Assembly: GCF_007856155.1 (NCBI RefSeq)
Contig: NZ_CP042266.1
Span: 4,154,001 to 4,218,000 of the forward strand
Origin: Streptomyces qinzhouensis
GTDB taxonomy: Bacteria; Actinomycetota; Actinomycetes; Streptomycetales; Streptomycetaceae
Reading direction: 5' to 3'
Length of the DNA: 64,000 nucleotides
Below the pieces are notes generated by a model, which was given only the letters and a program-made list of their open reading frames with translations, was not told the origin of the DNA and did no database searches. Within the stretch, counting starts at the first letter, position 1. Each line of letters starts with the position of its first letter. Positions 9,055 through 18,003 of this stretch are shown here, piece by piece. The position numbers and the translations under genes are program-made.

Positions 9055-10959
9055 CTACTCCTGCGCGCCCCCCTCTCCGGCCGGGTCGCCCTGCCGCCCC
9101 GCGCCGCCGCCCGGGCCCGGCAGATGGGCCGCCGCGAAGGCGATCTCCATCGCCACCTGCTTGATCCGCTCCTCGACCACCAGCGAGCCGTGGCCCGCGT
9201 CGTACCGGTAGACCTCGTGGACCGCGCCCCGGGCGGCCAGCCGGTCGACGTAGTTCTCCACCTGGCGGATGGGGCAGCGCGGGTCGTTCACCCCCGCCGA
9301 GATGTAGACCGGCGCCCGGACCGCGTCCACATAGGTCAGCGGCGACGACGCAGCGAACCGCTCCGGCACCTCCTCCGGGGTCCCGCCCAGCAGCGTGCGG
9401 TCCATCGACTTCAGCGCCTCGATCTCGTCGTGGTACGCCGTGACGTAGTCCGCGACCGGCACCGCGGCCAGCCCCAGCGCCCAGACTCCCGGCTGCGTCC
9501 CCAGCCCGAGGAGAGTGAGATAGCCGCCCCAGGAGCCGCCCGCCAGGATCAACCGCTCCGGATCGGCCAGCCCCGACGCCACCGCCCACTCCCGGACCGC
9601 CGCGATGTCCTCCAGTTCGATCAGCCCGACCCGGTGCTTGAGCGCGTCCGTCCACTCCCGTCCGTATCCCGTCGAGCCCCGGTAGTTCACCCGCACCACC
9701 GCATAGCCCTGGTCGACCCAGGCCGCCGGACCCGCCGCGAAGGAGTCGCTGTCGTGCCAGGTCGGGCCGCCGTGGATCTCGAAGACCGTCGGCAACGGGC
9801 CGCTCGCCCCGGCGGGCCGCTGCACCAGCGCGTGCACCGCACCACCCGGCCCGTCCACCCACACGTCTTCCACCGGCACCGACTCCGGCGCCTTCGGCCC
9901 CGGCGGGTCCAGCACGACCCCGCCCGCCGTCGACCGCACCTGCGGCGGCAGCGCCGCCGACGACCACAGATACTCCACCTCGCCGGCCGGCCGGGCCGTC
10001 GCCCCGGAGACCGAACCGGGCGGGCTGTCGATCCTGGTCAGCCCACCCGACGCCAGGTCGTACCGCCACAGCTCCCCACGGGCCTTGAAACTGTGCGCGA
10101 TCAGCAGCCCGGAGCCGTCCGGATACCACTCGGCGTTCACATCGCCCGGCAGGTCGATCGCCAGCGGGGTCTCGGCCCCGGAAGCCACATCCCAGATCAT
10201 CGGCTCCCAGCGGCCCCGGCGCTGATGGCCCACGAGCAGCCGGGTGTCCCCGTCGACCGGGGCGAAGCCCAGGACCTCGAGCCCCAGCTCCTTGCTGCCG
10301 CCCTCGGTGTCGTCCAGCTCGGCGACCGTGTCCCCGTCGAGGCCGACCACCCGCAGCGCCGAATGCATCGCATCGCCGTGCTCGGTGTGCTCGACGGCGA
10401 TCAGCGTCCCGTCATGGGAGAGATCACCCACCCCGGCCGACTCCCGGTGCCGGTAGATCTCCACCGGCGGGCTGCACGCCGCCGCATCCCGGACCACATG
10501 AATCGTCGTACCGTCCTCGTCGGTGGACCGCCCGACCACCGCGACACCGTTCCGGGCGATCGCAAGACCCGCCGGATACGACGGGTCCAGCCCCGGGGCG
10601 GCAGGCACGTCCGGCCCGCCCCCGAAGGGCTGCCGCAGCCATATCCCGAACTCGTCCCCGTCCTTGTCCGAGAACCACCAGATCCACTCGCCGTCCGGGG
10701 ACAGCACACCGTCGGTCGTGCCGTTCGGCCGGTCGGTGACCTGCCGCTGCTCCCCGCTCGCCCGGTCCCATGCGTACAACTCGTACGTCCCCGTGGCATT
10801 GGAGACGAAGAGCGCACGGTCCGGCGCGTCCCGGGCCCAGTCGGGAAGCGAAACGCGCGGCGCCCGGAAGCGCTGCTCCCACAGCGGGCCCCCCTGCGCG
10901 GTCTGCTCCTGGCCCCCCTGCGGGGGCTGCGGCGGGTTCAACTCCGTGTTCTCAGTCAT
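9055..10959 (-). CDS. S9 family (prolyl oligopeptidase-like) serine peptidase
   Basis: A 634-residue serine peptidase. The first 360 residues form the beta-propeller seen in acylaminoacyl peptidases and dipeptidyl aminopeptidases (LSPDGEWIWWFSDKDGDEFG, repeated 'DG' blade turns). The alpha/beta hydrolase domain follows: oxyanion region 'VFEIHGGPTWHD', nucleophile elbow GGSWGGYLTL, Asp in 'SAGVNDPRCP' and His in 'DAGHGS'. This triad is complete, so an active enzyme cleaving short peptides is expected. There is no signal peptide, so it is cytoplasmic. It is divergently transcribed from the methyltransferase gene; the two starts are 71 bases apart. Confidence 0.92.
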   Translation of the reverse strand: MTENTELNPPQPPQGGQEQTAQGGPLWEQRFRAPRVSLPDWARDAPDRALFVSNATGTYELYAWDRASGEQRQVTDRPNGTTDGVLSPDGEWIWWFSDKDGDEFGIWLRQPFGGGPDVPAAPGLDPSYPAGLAIARNGVAVVGRSTDEDGTTIHVVRDAAACSPPVEIYRHRESAGVGDLSHDGTLIAVEHTEHGDAMHSALRVVGLDGDTVAELDDTEGGSKELGLEVLGFAPVDGDTRLLVGHQRRGRWEPMIWDVASGAETPLAIDLPGDVNAEWYPDGSGLLIAHSFKARGELWRYDLASGGLTRIDSPPGSVSGATARPAGEVEYLWSSAALPPQVRSTAGGVVLDPPGPKAPESVPVEDVWVDGPGGAVHALVQRPAGASGPLPTVFEIHGGPTWHDSDSFAAGPAAWVDQGYAVVRVNYRGSTGYGREWTDALKHRVGLIELEDIAAVREWAVASGLADPERLILAGGSWGGYLTLLGLGTQPGVWALGLAAVPVADYVTAYHDEIEALKSMDRTLLGGTPEEVPERFAASSPLTYVDAVRAPVYISAGVNDPRCPIRQVENYVDRLAARGAVHEVYRYDAGHGSLVVEERIKQVAMEIAFAAAHLPGPGGGAGRQGDPAGEGGAQE

Positions 10960-11030
10960 GGCCCCATTCTGCGCCGGACGCCCGACAAACCGTTCGCGCT
11001 GTCCGCAGCCTGTGGATAACGTCGAGAAAT

Positions 11031-11867
11031 ATGTATGTACCCGTGATTCCCGAAGGCTGGCGAGAGATCAACCAATCCAACTGGGACGAACGCGTCCCCA
11101 TCCATATGACCAGCGATTTCTATGAGCTCGACGCCTTCCGGGCGGGCAAGGACCCGCTGCGTGACTTCGAGCTCGCGGAGGTCGGGGAGGTCGGCGGACG
11201 CAGCCTGCTCCACCTCCAGTGCCATATCGGTCTCGACACCCTGGCCTGGGCCCGCCACGGCGCCTCGCGCGTCGTCGGCCTCGACTTCTCCCAACCGGCC
11301 GTCGCGAGCGCGAACGCGCTCGCCGCGGAGATCGGCCTGGGCCCGGAGCGCGCCGAGTTCGTGGCCGCCGATGTGTACGACGCGGTGGAAGCCGTGCCCG
11401 AAGGGCCGTACGACATCGTCTATACGGGTGTCGGGGCCCTCAGCTGGCTGCCGGACATCCGGCGCTGGGCCGAGATCGCGGCGTCCTTCGTGGCGCCCGG
11501 CGGATTCCTCTACCTCGCCGAGTTCCACCCGATCACCGATGTCCTCGACGACGAGACCGGCTCGCACGTCGTCCACGACTACTTCGCACGCGAGCCGTGG
11601 GTGGAGGAGGAGAACGGGACCTACGCCGACCGGTCCGCCGAGACCGTCCACAACCGCACGGTGGAGTGGCAGCATCCGATCGGCGATGTCGTCTCGGCGC
11701 TCTGCGCCACCGGGCTGCGGCTGGAGTTCCTCCACGAGCACGATGTGTCGCTGTTCAACCGCTTCGACTCCCTGGAGAAGCGGGACGGCTACCTCCGTTT
11801 CCCGGTCGGGCAGCCGCGTGTCCCCCTGATGTACTCCCTGAAGGCGAGCCGACCGGCCACCTCCTGA
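11031..11867 (+). CDS. Class I SAM-dependent methyltransferase
   Basis: A 278-residue methyltransferase. The SAM-binding motif I is 'LLHLQCHIGLDTLAWAR' with the acidic residue after beta 2 in 'VVGLDFSQPAV'; motif IV reads 'DIVYTGVGALSWLPD'. The Cys-His in place of the usual Gly-x-Gly pair is typical of a subgroup of small-molecule methyltransferases. The substrate cannot be inferred. ATG 11031 is used because the protein then begins with the conserved MYVPVIPEGWREINQSNWDE; no ribosome binding site is visible, so the message may be leaderless. Confidence 0.87.
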   Translation: MYVPVIPEGWREINQSNWDERVPIHMTSDFYELDAFRAGKDPLRDFELAEVGEVGGRSLLHLQCHIGLDTLAWARHGASRVVGLDFSQPAVASANALAAEIGLGPERAEFVAADVYDAVEAVPEGPYDIVYTGVGALSWLPDIRRWAEIAASFVAPGGFLYLAEFHPITDVLDDETGSHVVHDYFAREPWVEEENGTYADRSAETVHNRTVEWQHPIGDVVSALCATGLRLEFLHEHDVSLFNRFDSLEKRDGYLRFPVGQPRVPLMYSLKASRPATS

Positions 11868-11887
11868 CGGCGGCCGGCCCGCCGGGC

Positions 11888-12199
11888 TCAGCGGGCGCCG
11901 CCCTCCGTCGCCGAGGGCGGCAGCCGTACCACCGCGACCCCGCCGTCGAGATCCACGGTGGAACGATTCGGCGGGGCGCCGTCCTCGTCGTCGTCCTTCA
12001 TCAGCAGCGAACTCTGCCGCTCCTTCAGCTCGGTGGCCTTGCCCGGGGAGAAGGCGGCGTGCAGCTGCTCGAAGCCGGTGGCGGACACCCGCCCGGTCCG
12101 TTTGCCGCGGCCCGTGGCCCGCATCAGATAGTCGACGAAGGCTATGACGGTGAGCAGGATCACCAGGCCCGGAAGCGTCATGAAGATGATGAACTGCAT
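11888..12199 (-). CDS. Small membrane-anchored protein (DUF6191-like)
   Basis: A 103-residue protein with one N-terminal transmembrane helix (about residues 1-25, FIIFMTLPGLVILLTVIAF), then a basic stretch with 'RGKRTGRVSATGFEQLHAAFSPGK' and an acidic tail. This order resembles the uncharacterised Streptomyces DUF6191 family; I recall the match from memory rather than from a search. It sits 5 bases from the phosphopantetheinyl transferase gene on the same strand, so they are probably co-transcribed. Confidence 0.7.
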   Translation of the reverse strand: MQFIIFMTLPGLVILLTVIAFVDYLMRATGRGKRTGRVSATGFEQLHAAFSPGKATELKERQSSLLMKDDDEDGAPPNRSTVDLDGGVAVVRLPPSATEGGAR

Positions 12200-12204
12200 G
12201 CGCG

Positions 12205-12963
12205 TCAGTCTCCGTCTCGGCCGGGGACCGGGCCGGGGGCTCGGGCGGGGGTCCGGCCGGGAGTCCGGCCGCGAGTCCCCAGGACGGCGACGGCGGCCGC
12301 ATAGCCGGGTCCGGCGGGCAGATCGGCCAGCGCACAGGGCATTTCTGCCCCCATGGGCCGCTCCTGCGGGACCGGTCCCGCGCCCACATGGATGCCGCTC
12401 ACGCCTTCGCCGAGGCCGGCGCCCGTCGCCTTCAGTACGGACTCCTTACGGGTCCAGCAGCGGGCGAAGGCGAGCGGCCGGTCCGCCGGATGCAGCGCGT
12501 CCAGTTCGGTCCGCTCATGGGGGTGCAACTGCCGGCTCACCTCGGTGACCGTCTGTTCGCCCGGGACCACTTCGACATCCACCCCCACCGGATCGCCGGC
12601 GAGCGCGATCAGCACTCTGCCGTCCGTCGTACGGCTGGTGTGCGAGAGGGAGAAGTGCACCCGGTCACCGGGGACGGCGGGCCGCCCGTGCGGCCCTCCG
12701 CACCGGGCGCAGGGGCGGCGTTCCATGGTCACGGCCGCGGGGGCTATCCCCAGATGCGTGCCCAGCAGCCTGCGCAGGGCCACATGCGCCACCGCGTAGG
12801 CGTGGCGGTCCTTGGGGCGTAAGAAGGCGTCGAGCCTGGCGGACTCCTCCGCGTCGAGGAGATGGCGGTGGGCCAGGGCGTCCTCGGCCAGCTCGGCCAC
12901 ACGGCCGTACCAGACCAGGTCGACGCCCGGGGGTGGTGCGAGGTGCTCGGCGGTCGTGGCCAT
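12205..12963 (-). CDS. 4'-phosphopantetheinyl transferase (Sfp type)
   Basis: A 252-residue enzyme that moves the phosphopantetheine arm of coenzyme A onto carrier proteins of polyketide, peptide or fatty acid synthases. The two magnesium/CoA motifs are clear: 'PVGVDVEVV' (about 137-145) and 'FARCWTRKESVLKATGAG'. The upstream 'RRLLGTHLGI' and 'FSLSHT' complete the Sfp pattern. The ATG at 12963 is preceded by GAGG and gives a normal length; earlier frames run into tandem repeats and are excluded. The gene does not lie in an obvious biosynthetic cluster here, so it may serve many synthases. Confidence 0.92.
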   Translation of the reverse strand: MATTAEHLAPPPGVDLVWYGRVAELAEDALAHRHLLDAEESARLDAFLRPKDRHAYAVAHVALRRLLGTHLGIAPAAVTMERRPCARCGGPHGRPAVPGDRVHFSLSHTSRTTDGRVLIALAGDPVGVDVEVVPGEQTVTEVSRQLHPHERTELDALHPADRPLAFARCWTRKESVLKATGAGLGEGVSGIHVGAGPVPQERPMGAEMPCALADLPAGPGYAAAVAVLGTRGRTPGRTPARAPGPVPGRDGD

Positions 12964-13008
12964 GGATACCTCGTCCTCTGCGGTTCTTCGGTTGTACGGC
13001 CAGGAGGC

Positions 13009-13098
13009 ACGTGCCCGGTCGTTGGTACGTGCCTGGTCTTTGCTACGTGCCTGGTCTTTGGTACATGCCCGGCCGTTGGTACGTGTCCGGCCGTTGGT
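13009..13098. repeat. Five 18-bp intergenic tandem repeats
   Basis: Five 18-bp units plus a partial sixth, consensus 'acgtgcccggtcgttggt' with substitutions concentrated in a few positions. They lie upstream of the phosphopantetheinyl transferase start. There are no unique spacers between units, so this is not a CRISPR array. Confidence 0.9.
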
Positions 13099-13267
13099 AC
13101 GTGTCCGGCCGGCGCGGGCCGACCGGACCGCGCCGTCGGCCGGGCGGGTCCGACCTCCGGTCCGGAGACCGCTCCGGGGGTCGGACCACCAGTGGATCAC
13201 CCGCTCCGAGGACCGGCAAGGGCCCGCCACCCGGAGGCGGCGGACCCTGTGCGCGGACATACGCCCG

Positions 13268-13293
13268 GGCACCGCCCCCGAAGGGACGGTGCC
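13268..13293 (-). terminator. Hairpin downstream of terD
   Basis: GGCACCG pairs with CGGTGCC, then after one C-A mismatch CCC pairs with GGG, closing on a CGAA loop. Placed 130 bases beyond the terD stop, it fits a rho-independent terminator of the Streptomyces type (no U tract). Confidence 0.5.
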
Positions 13294-13422
13294 GGATGCG
13301 GAGCACGCCGCTCGACCAGCGAGATCAGCCGACCAGCCCATCAACCCATCAGCCGGATCGGTGCGATCGGCGAGAACAGAGTGATCGGCGTGATCAGGCG
13401 TGATCAGGCGAGATCGGTGCGA

Positions 13423-13998
13423 TCAGATGTTGACGCCGAAGTCCTGGGCGATGCCGCGCAGGCCGGAGGCGTAACCCTGGCCCACCGCACGGAACTTCCA
13501 CTCCGCGCCGTGGCGGTACAGCTCGCCGAAGACCATCGCGGTCTCCGTCGACGCGTCCTCGCTCAGGTCGTAACGGGCGAGCTCGGCGCCGCCGGCCTGG
13601 TTGATCACGCGGATGAAGGCGTTGCGCACCTGGCCGAAGGACTGGTTGCGGCTCTCGCCCTCGTGGATCGAAACGGGGAAGACGATCTTCTCAGCGTTGG
13701 CCGGGACGGCGGCCAGGTCGACCTTGATCTGCTCGTCGTCGCCCTCGCCCTCACCGGTGAGGTTGTCACCGGTGTGCTCGACGGCGCCCTCGGGGCTCTT
13801 GAGGTTGTTGAAGAAGATGAAGTGCTGGTCGGAGAGCACCTTGCCGCTTCCGTCGATCAGCAGCGCGCTCGCGTCGAGGTCGAAGTCCGTCCCGGTCGTG
13901 GTGCGGACGTCCCAGCCGAGGCCGACGACGACCGCGGTAAGGCCAGGGGCCTCCTTGGTCAGCGAGACATTGCCGCCCTTGGAGAGGCTGACACCCAT
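13423..13998 (-). CDS. terD: TerD-family tellurite resistance/stress protein
   Basis: A 191-residue TerD, the length and start ([19 protein letters not shown]) typical of the many Streptomyces TerD copies. Calcium-binding acidic motifs are seen: 'DFDLDASAL' and '[10 protein letters not shown]'. The strands 'FIFFNN', 'FPVSIHE' and '[23 protein letters not shown]' follow. TerD proteins are cytoplasmic Ca2+-binding beta-sandwiches tied to membrane-stress and metal responses; their precise biochemistry is unsettled. No other ter gene is adjacent. The same fold appears fused to BRCT domains at 30.6 kb. Confidence 0.95.
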   Translation of the reverse strand: MGVSLSKGGNVSLTKEAPGLTAVVVGLGWDVRTTTGTDFDLDASALLIDGSGKVLSDQHFIFFNNLKSPEGAVEHTGDNLTGEGEGDDEQIKVDLAAVPANAEKIVFPVSIHEGESRNQSFGQVRNAFIRVINQAGGAELARYDLSEDASTETAMVFGELYRHGAEWKFRAVGQGYASGLRGIAQDFGVNI

Positions 13999-14192
13999 GG
14001 AAATCCCTGCCCAATCCGGCGCGGGCCGCGCCTTTTTTGACGTTTCCTTTGCCCAATATGCCCAACGAGCCGCCCCCGGATCGGGTTCCCGGATGCGCCA
14101 AAGAGTTCTTGTCGGGTTAGTTCGTCCATGGCCGCCGCCCGGTTCACTCGCGCGAGCGTTCACCGCCGCCGCAGGGGCCCGGCCCGGCGGGA

Positions 14193-15758
14193 TCACGGGC
14201 TTGTGGCGGCCCCCGCCTCCGGGGCGGCCCCCGGCTCCCTGCTCACACCCCGGCGGCGCCCCACACCTTCCAGCAGATGCGCCGTGACGAAACCGACGAC
14301 CGAGCAGATCGCGATCAGCGGCATCTGGTTCGACGCGTCCGGCCCGAGCAGCAGCGCGGCCAGCACGGCACTGGTGACCGGCAGCCGGGTGACCACCGCC
14401 GTCGCGGTCACCATCCCGAGCGCGAGTCCCGCGGTCACCCCGAGCCCCGGCAGCCCGGAACAGGCCACCCCCATGGCCGCCCCGAGCAGCACGGCCGGGA
14501 AGATCGGCCCGCCGCGCAGCCCACCGAGCGCGATACCCCAGGCCAGCGCCTTGCACACGACGAGCACCAGGAGCGCGGCGACCGGCCAGGCGCCCGGATC
14601 GGCGGCGAGCGTCCCGAGCATGGCCTGCCCGGAGAGCGCGGCCTCGGTCGGGGACCGGCCGGTGATCAGGGCGTACGCGGCGATGAGCACCCCGACGGCG
14701 ACGGCGCAGGCCACCGTCCGCGGCCCGGTGCGCAGGCTGGTCCACCGGGCGGTGACCGTGCCGATCCGGTGGGCGTACAGCACGATCACGGCGATCAGTA
14801 CGGCGACGGGCACGCCCCACAGGAAGTCCCCCGCGTCCGGCGTGGTGTCCGCCGGTACGGACGGCAGCGACAGCCCGCCCGTGGAGAAGCCGGTCCACCG
14901 GCCGAAGCCGGTGAAGACGAGCGCGCCGACCCCGCTCGCCAGCAGACAGGGCAGCAGCAGAACGAAGAGCTGGGTACCGGCCAGCCCGGCCGCCTCGACG
15001 ATCATCACGACCGCGACCAGCGGCCCGCCGAAGATCGTGGAGATCGCGGTGGTCGATCCGCTCATCGCCAGCACCAGCCCGGCCTTCGGATGGGCGGAAC
15101 GTTTCACCGCTCCGAAGGCGAGGAGGGCGAGACCGCTGCCGAGCGCCATCAGCGGGGCCTCGGGCCCGAGCACCACGCCCAGCGGCAGCGTCGCCAGCGC
15201 CGCGAGCACCACGCCCGGCAGCGCCTCGGGGCCGAGCGGCGGCCCGCCCAGCCCGTCCACCGGACGGTGACCGCCGCCACCGGGGAAGCGGGTGACGATC
15301 GGTACCAGGATCAGGCCGGCCAGCAGCAGCGCGGGCAGCGGCCACCACCAGGGGGGTTGGGTATAGCCGACGGCCTCGGGGAGGTCGGTCCAGACGGCGT
15401 GCTGGAGTTCGTGCTGCAGGCTGACGAAGAGGAAGGCGAGAAAGGCGATCGGGGCGCCGAGGACGGCGGAGAGCAGTAGCAGCATGAGGTATCCGCGGCT
15501 GCGGAGGATGTCCCTCAGCGGCAGCGCGCTCGCCGACCCCGGCCCGCTGGGCGCCGGGCCGCCCTCGGTTCCGGCCGCTGCCCCACCCCGGACCCCCGGA
15601 TCGGCCCCGGAACCGGAACCGGAATCGGATCCGCCCCTGCCCCTGCCCCTGCCCCCGCCCCCGGTCCCGGAACCGGAATCGGATCCGGTCCCGGAATCGG
15701 ATCCGGAATCGGAGTCGCCGCTCCCGCCGGGTGCCGCACCTCCGTCGTCCGTACGCAT
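14193..15758 (-). CDS. ClC-type chloride channel/antiporter
   Basis: A 521-residue membrane protein. Residues 1-65 are Ser/Asp/Gly repeats and probably disordered. About ten or more hydrophobic segments follow. The family motif with the gating glutamate is recognisable as '[18 protein letters not shown]', but classical ClCs have GREGP, and the N-terminal GSGIP chloride motif is replaced by a Gly-rich '[14 protein letters not shown]'. It therefore belongs to a divergent actinobacterial ClC branch; transport of chloride or another anion is inferred from family only. The ATG at 15758 is chosen because upstream frame lacks membrane-protein character. Confidence 0.82.
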   Translation of the reverse strand: MRTDDGGAAPGGSGDSDSGSDSGTGSDSGSGTGGGGRGRGRGGSDSGSGSGADPGVRGGAAAGTEGGPAPSGPGSASALPLRDILRSRGYLMLLLLSAVLGAPIAFLAFLFVSLQHELQHAVWTDLPEAVGYTQPPWWWPLPALLLAGLILVPIVTRFPGGGGHRPVDGLGGPPLGPEALPGVVLAALATLPLGVVLGPEAPLMALGSGLALLAFGAVKRSAHPKAGLVLAMSGSTTAISTIFGGPLVAVVMIVEAAGLAGTQLFVLLLPCLLASGVGALVFTGFGRWTGFSTGGLSLPSVPADTTPDAGDFLWGVPVAVLIAVIVLYAHRIGTVTARWTSLRTGPRTVACAVAVGVLIAAYALITGRSPTEAALSGQAMLGTLAADPGAWPVAALLVLVVCKALAWGIALGGLRGGPIFPAVLLGAAMGVACSGLPGLGVTAGLALGMVTATAVVTRLPVTSAVLAALLLGPDASNQMPLIAICSVVGFVTAHLLEGVGRRRGVSREPGAAPEAGAATSP

Positions 15759-15957
15759 GCCCCCACTCAAAGCCCCGCCGCTGCCGCCTGCGCGTGGACG
15801 GGCCCGTACGGGTGAGCTCGTTCCCGTACGGCCCAATGCGGCTCGCCCGCACCGGGTGCCGCCGGTTCGCTGGTTGTACCGGCCGGCCACAGCCGGACGC
15901 GGGCCCCGGTACGACGACGGCGGACGGCGACCAGCAACGGCGGCGGAGGCGGCGCAC

Positions 15958-17355
15958 ATGGCAGAGGAACCACCGGACGCCCCGGAACCACCCCGCGAAC
16001 CACCCCGCGAACCGCCCCGGGAACCCCGCGAGGGGCCGAACGGCACCGACCCCGACGAACTGCACCACCTCCGGGAGCGCATCGCCGCACTGGAGAGCGC
16101 GCAGCAGACCGCCGTACGCCCCGGGCACCACCGGGTCCGCGCCTTCTTCTCCGCCCTGCTGATCGTCGTCGGCTGTGTGCTCGCACCGCTGAGCGTGGTC
16201 TCCGCCTGGGCCGCCCAGGAGGTCGGGAACACGGACCGGTATGTGGCGACCGTCGCCCCGATCGCCGCCGACTCCGACGTCCAGAACGCGGTGGCGAACC
16301 GGGTCACCGACGCCGTGATGCAGCACATCGACCTCAACAGCCTCCTGGAGGGCGTCGCTCCGGCCGACCGGCCCAGGCTGACGGCCGCGCTCGGCAAACT
16401 GGGCGGCACGCTGGAGAACGCGCTCAAGAGCTTCGTCCACGACAAGGCGAAAGCCGTCGTCGCCTCCGACCGCTTCCAGACCTTCTGGGTGAACGCGAAC
16501 CGAAAAGTCCACAGCGCTGTGGACAAAGCGCTGACCGGCAGCGGCGGCGGAGCGGTCAAACTCACCGACAACGCCGTTCAGATCGACCTCGCGCCCGTGA
16601 TCGACCAGGTCAAAGAGCGTCTGGTGGCCGACGGTCTGACCGCGGCGGGCAAGATCCCCGAGATCCACACCCAGTTCACGATCGTCAAGTCCGACGACAT
16701 CGGGAAGCTGAAGACCGGATTCAGACTGCTTCAGCTGGCCGGTTTCTGGCTGCCGGTCCTGGCACTCGTGCTGGCCGCGGTCGGGGTCCTGCTGGCCGTA
16801 CGCCGCCGCCGAGCCCTGGTCGCCACCGCGCTCGGGGTCGCCTTCGCGACCCTGCTCCTCGGCCTCGGTCTGACCGTCTTCCGGGCGGTCTATCTGGACG
16901 CGCTGCCGTCCTCGGCCTCCCAGCCGGCCGCCGGAGCCGTGTACGACGCGCTGGTCAGGCTGATGCGGACGACCATCCGCATGGTCGTCGTGCTGGGGAT
17001 CGTGGTCGCGCTGGCCGCCTGGCTGACCGGACCGGGCCGGCGCGCCACCCTCGTACGACAGCTCTGGCACTCCGGGATCCGGTCCGTCCGGTCCACCGCC
17101 GACCGCTACGGAATGCGCACGGGCCCCGTCGGGCCGTGGATCCACCGCTTCCGCCGCTGGATCACCTGGGTACTGGTCGCGGTCGCGCTCGTCGTCTATC
17201 TGCTGTGGAGTTATCCCACGGGCTGGGTCGTGGTCGGCATCGCGCTGGCCCTGCTGTTCGCCCTCGCGATCGTCGACTTCCTCGACGAGGGCCCACCGGA
17301 GCCCGAGGACTCCACTCCCACCTCGAAAATCACCCGAACGGGCGCATCCGAATAG
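15958..17355 (+). CDS. Multi-pass membrane protein with extracellular helical domain
   Basis: A 465-residue protein. Residues 1-25 are Glu/Pro repeats ([12 protein letters not shown]), then a short coiled coil ([16 protein letters not shown]) and the first transmembrane helix (about 64-86). A large helical segment of about 180 residues lies outside ('[22 protein letters not shown]' and several '[12 protein letters not shown]' type repeats). Then follow five more helices and a cytoplasmic tail. The NTDRYVxTVAP motif is shared by a widespread actinobacterial membrane family without known function. It is divergent from the ClC gene, 199 bases apart. Confidence 0.8.
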   Translation: MAEEPPDAPEPPREPPREPPREPREGPNGTDPDELHHLRERIAALESAQQTAVRPGHHRVRAFFSALLIVVGCVLAPLSVVSAWAAQEVGNTDRYVATVAPIAADSDVQNAVANRVTDAVMQHIDLNSLLEGVAPADRPRLTAALGKLGGTLENALKSFVHDKAKAVVASDRFQTFWVNANRKVHSAVDKALTGSGGGAVKLTDNAVQIDLAPVIDQVKERLVADGLTAAGKIPEIHTQFTIVKSDDIGKLKTGFRLLQLAGFWLPVLALVLAAVGVLLAVRRRRALVATALGVAFATLLLGLGLTVFRAVYLDALPSSASQPAAGAVYDALVRLMRTTIRMVVVLGIVVALAAWLTGPGRRATLVRQLWHSGIRSVRSTADRYGMRTGPVGPWIHRFRRWITWVLVAVALVVYLLWSYPTGWVVVGIALALLFALAIVDFLDEGPPEPEDSTPTSKITRTGASE

Positions 17356-17435
17356 CGGTACGAGGGGTCCGGTCCGACGCTCGAATCCGGAACCCCGTTC
17401 GCGTCAGGCGTACGGGACGACGAAGGAGAGTCCCC

Positions 17436-17912
17436 ATGACCCAGGCACCACAGCCGACCGGGACCCCGCCGCCGCACAGGTCCGGGACCCACCACGGCAA
17501 CGGGACCGGTCCATCGGGCAACAGCTCATGGGCGGTCGGCGGGGTCGTCTTCGCCGGGGTCCTGATGCTGTGCAGCGGTGTCCTCGCGATCCTCCAGGGC
17601 ATCGCGGCCATCAACAAGGACGTGATCTACGGAACGGTCGGGGACTACGTCTACCGGATCAACCTCACCGGCTGGGGCTGGATCCATCTGATCATCGGCA
17701 TCCTGCTGGTGATCGCCGGCTACGGGGTGCTCAAGAACATGGAGTGGGCGCGCTGGCTGGGCATCTTCCTGGCCTCCATCAGCCTGATCGCCCAGTTCCT
17801 GTTCCTCCCCTATCTGCCGGTCTGGGCCCTGATCGTGATCGCGATCGACGTGTTCATCATCTGGGCACTGGCGGTGTACCGCTCGGAGGACCGCGAGGCT
17901 CCGCTGCTCTGA
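17436..17912 (+). CDS. Four-helix membrane protein (DUF7144-like)
   Basis: A 158-residue protein with a polar Thr/Pro/His/Gly-rich lead and four transmembrane helices: about 34-55, 77-98, 105-125 and 128-148. The motif 'GWGWIHLIIGILLVIAGYGV' and 'WARWLGIFLASIS' mark a small Streptomyces membrane family now listed as DUF7144; function unknown. AAGGAGAG sits seven bases before the ATG. It ends in a strong hairpin at 17949. Confidence 0.85.
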   Translation: MTQAPQPTGTPPPHRSGTHHGNGTGPSGNSSWAVGGVVFAGVLMLCSGVLAILQGIAAINKDVIYGTVGDYVYRINLTGWGWIHLIIGILLVIAGYGVLKNMEWARWLGIFLASISLIAQFLFLPYLPVWALIVIAIDVFIIWALAVYRSEDREAPLL

Positions 17913-17948
17913 TCCGTCCTGGATCACGTCCTCGGATCCGTCCCGCGG

Positions 17949-17983
17949 CCACGGTGGTGGGTGCCCGGCACCCACCGCCGTGG
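17949..17983. terminator. Strong hairpin between convergent genes
   Basis: Seventeen bases on each side pair with a single G-T mismatch (arms 17949-17965 and 17967-17983). It lies between the converging DUF7144-like gene and the beta-propeller gene and should stop transcription from both sides. Confidence 0.75.
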
Positions 17984-18003
17984 TGTCATCCGTTCCCGGT
18001 CCC

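Larger units (their letters stand above)
12964..13422. other. Intergenic region with 18-bp tandem repeats and a terminator
   Basis: No gene with a plausible product. The region holds an 18-bp tandem repeat (13009-13098), a hairpin (13268-13293) and, at its right end, several short copies of 'gatcggtgcgatc/gtgatcaggc' (13360-13425) right behind the terD stop. Confidence 0.6.

Noticed and set aside
7891..11019. 1042-codon plus-strand open frame
   Set aside because: It lies antisense to SURF1 and the S9 peptidase, has the Arg/His/Pro-rich composition of a frame shadow, and matches no family.
13009..13098. CRISPR array
   Set aside because: The repeats are directly abutting with no unique spacers, and no cas genes occur.
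13999..17145. Upstream extension of the terD frame to more than 1200 codons
   Set aside because: Only the last 191 codons have TerD similarity and a ribosome binding site; the rest is antisense or out-of-frame GC-rich sequence.
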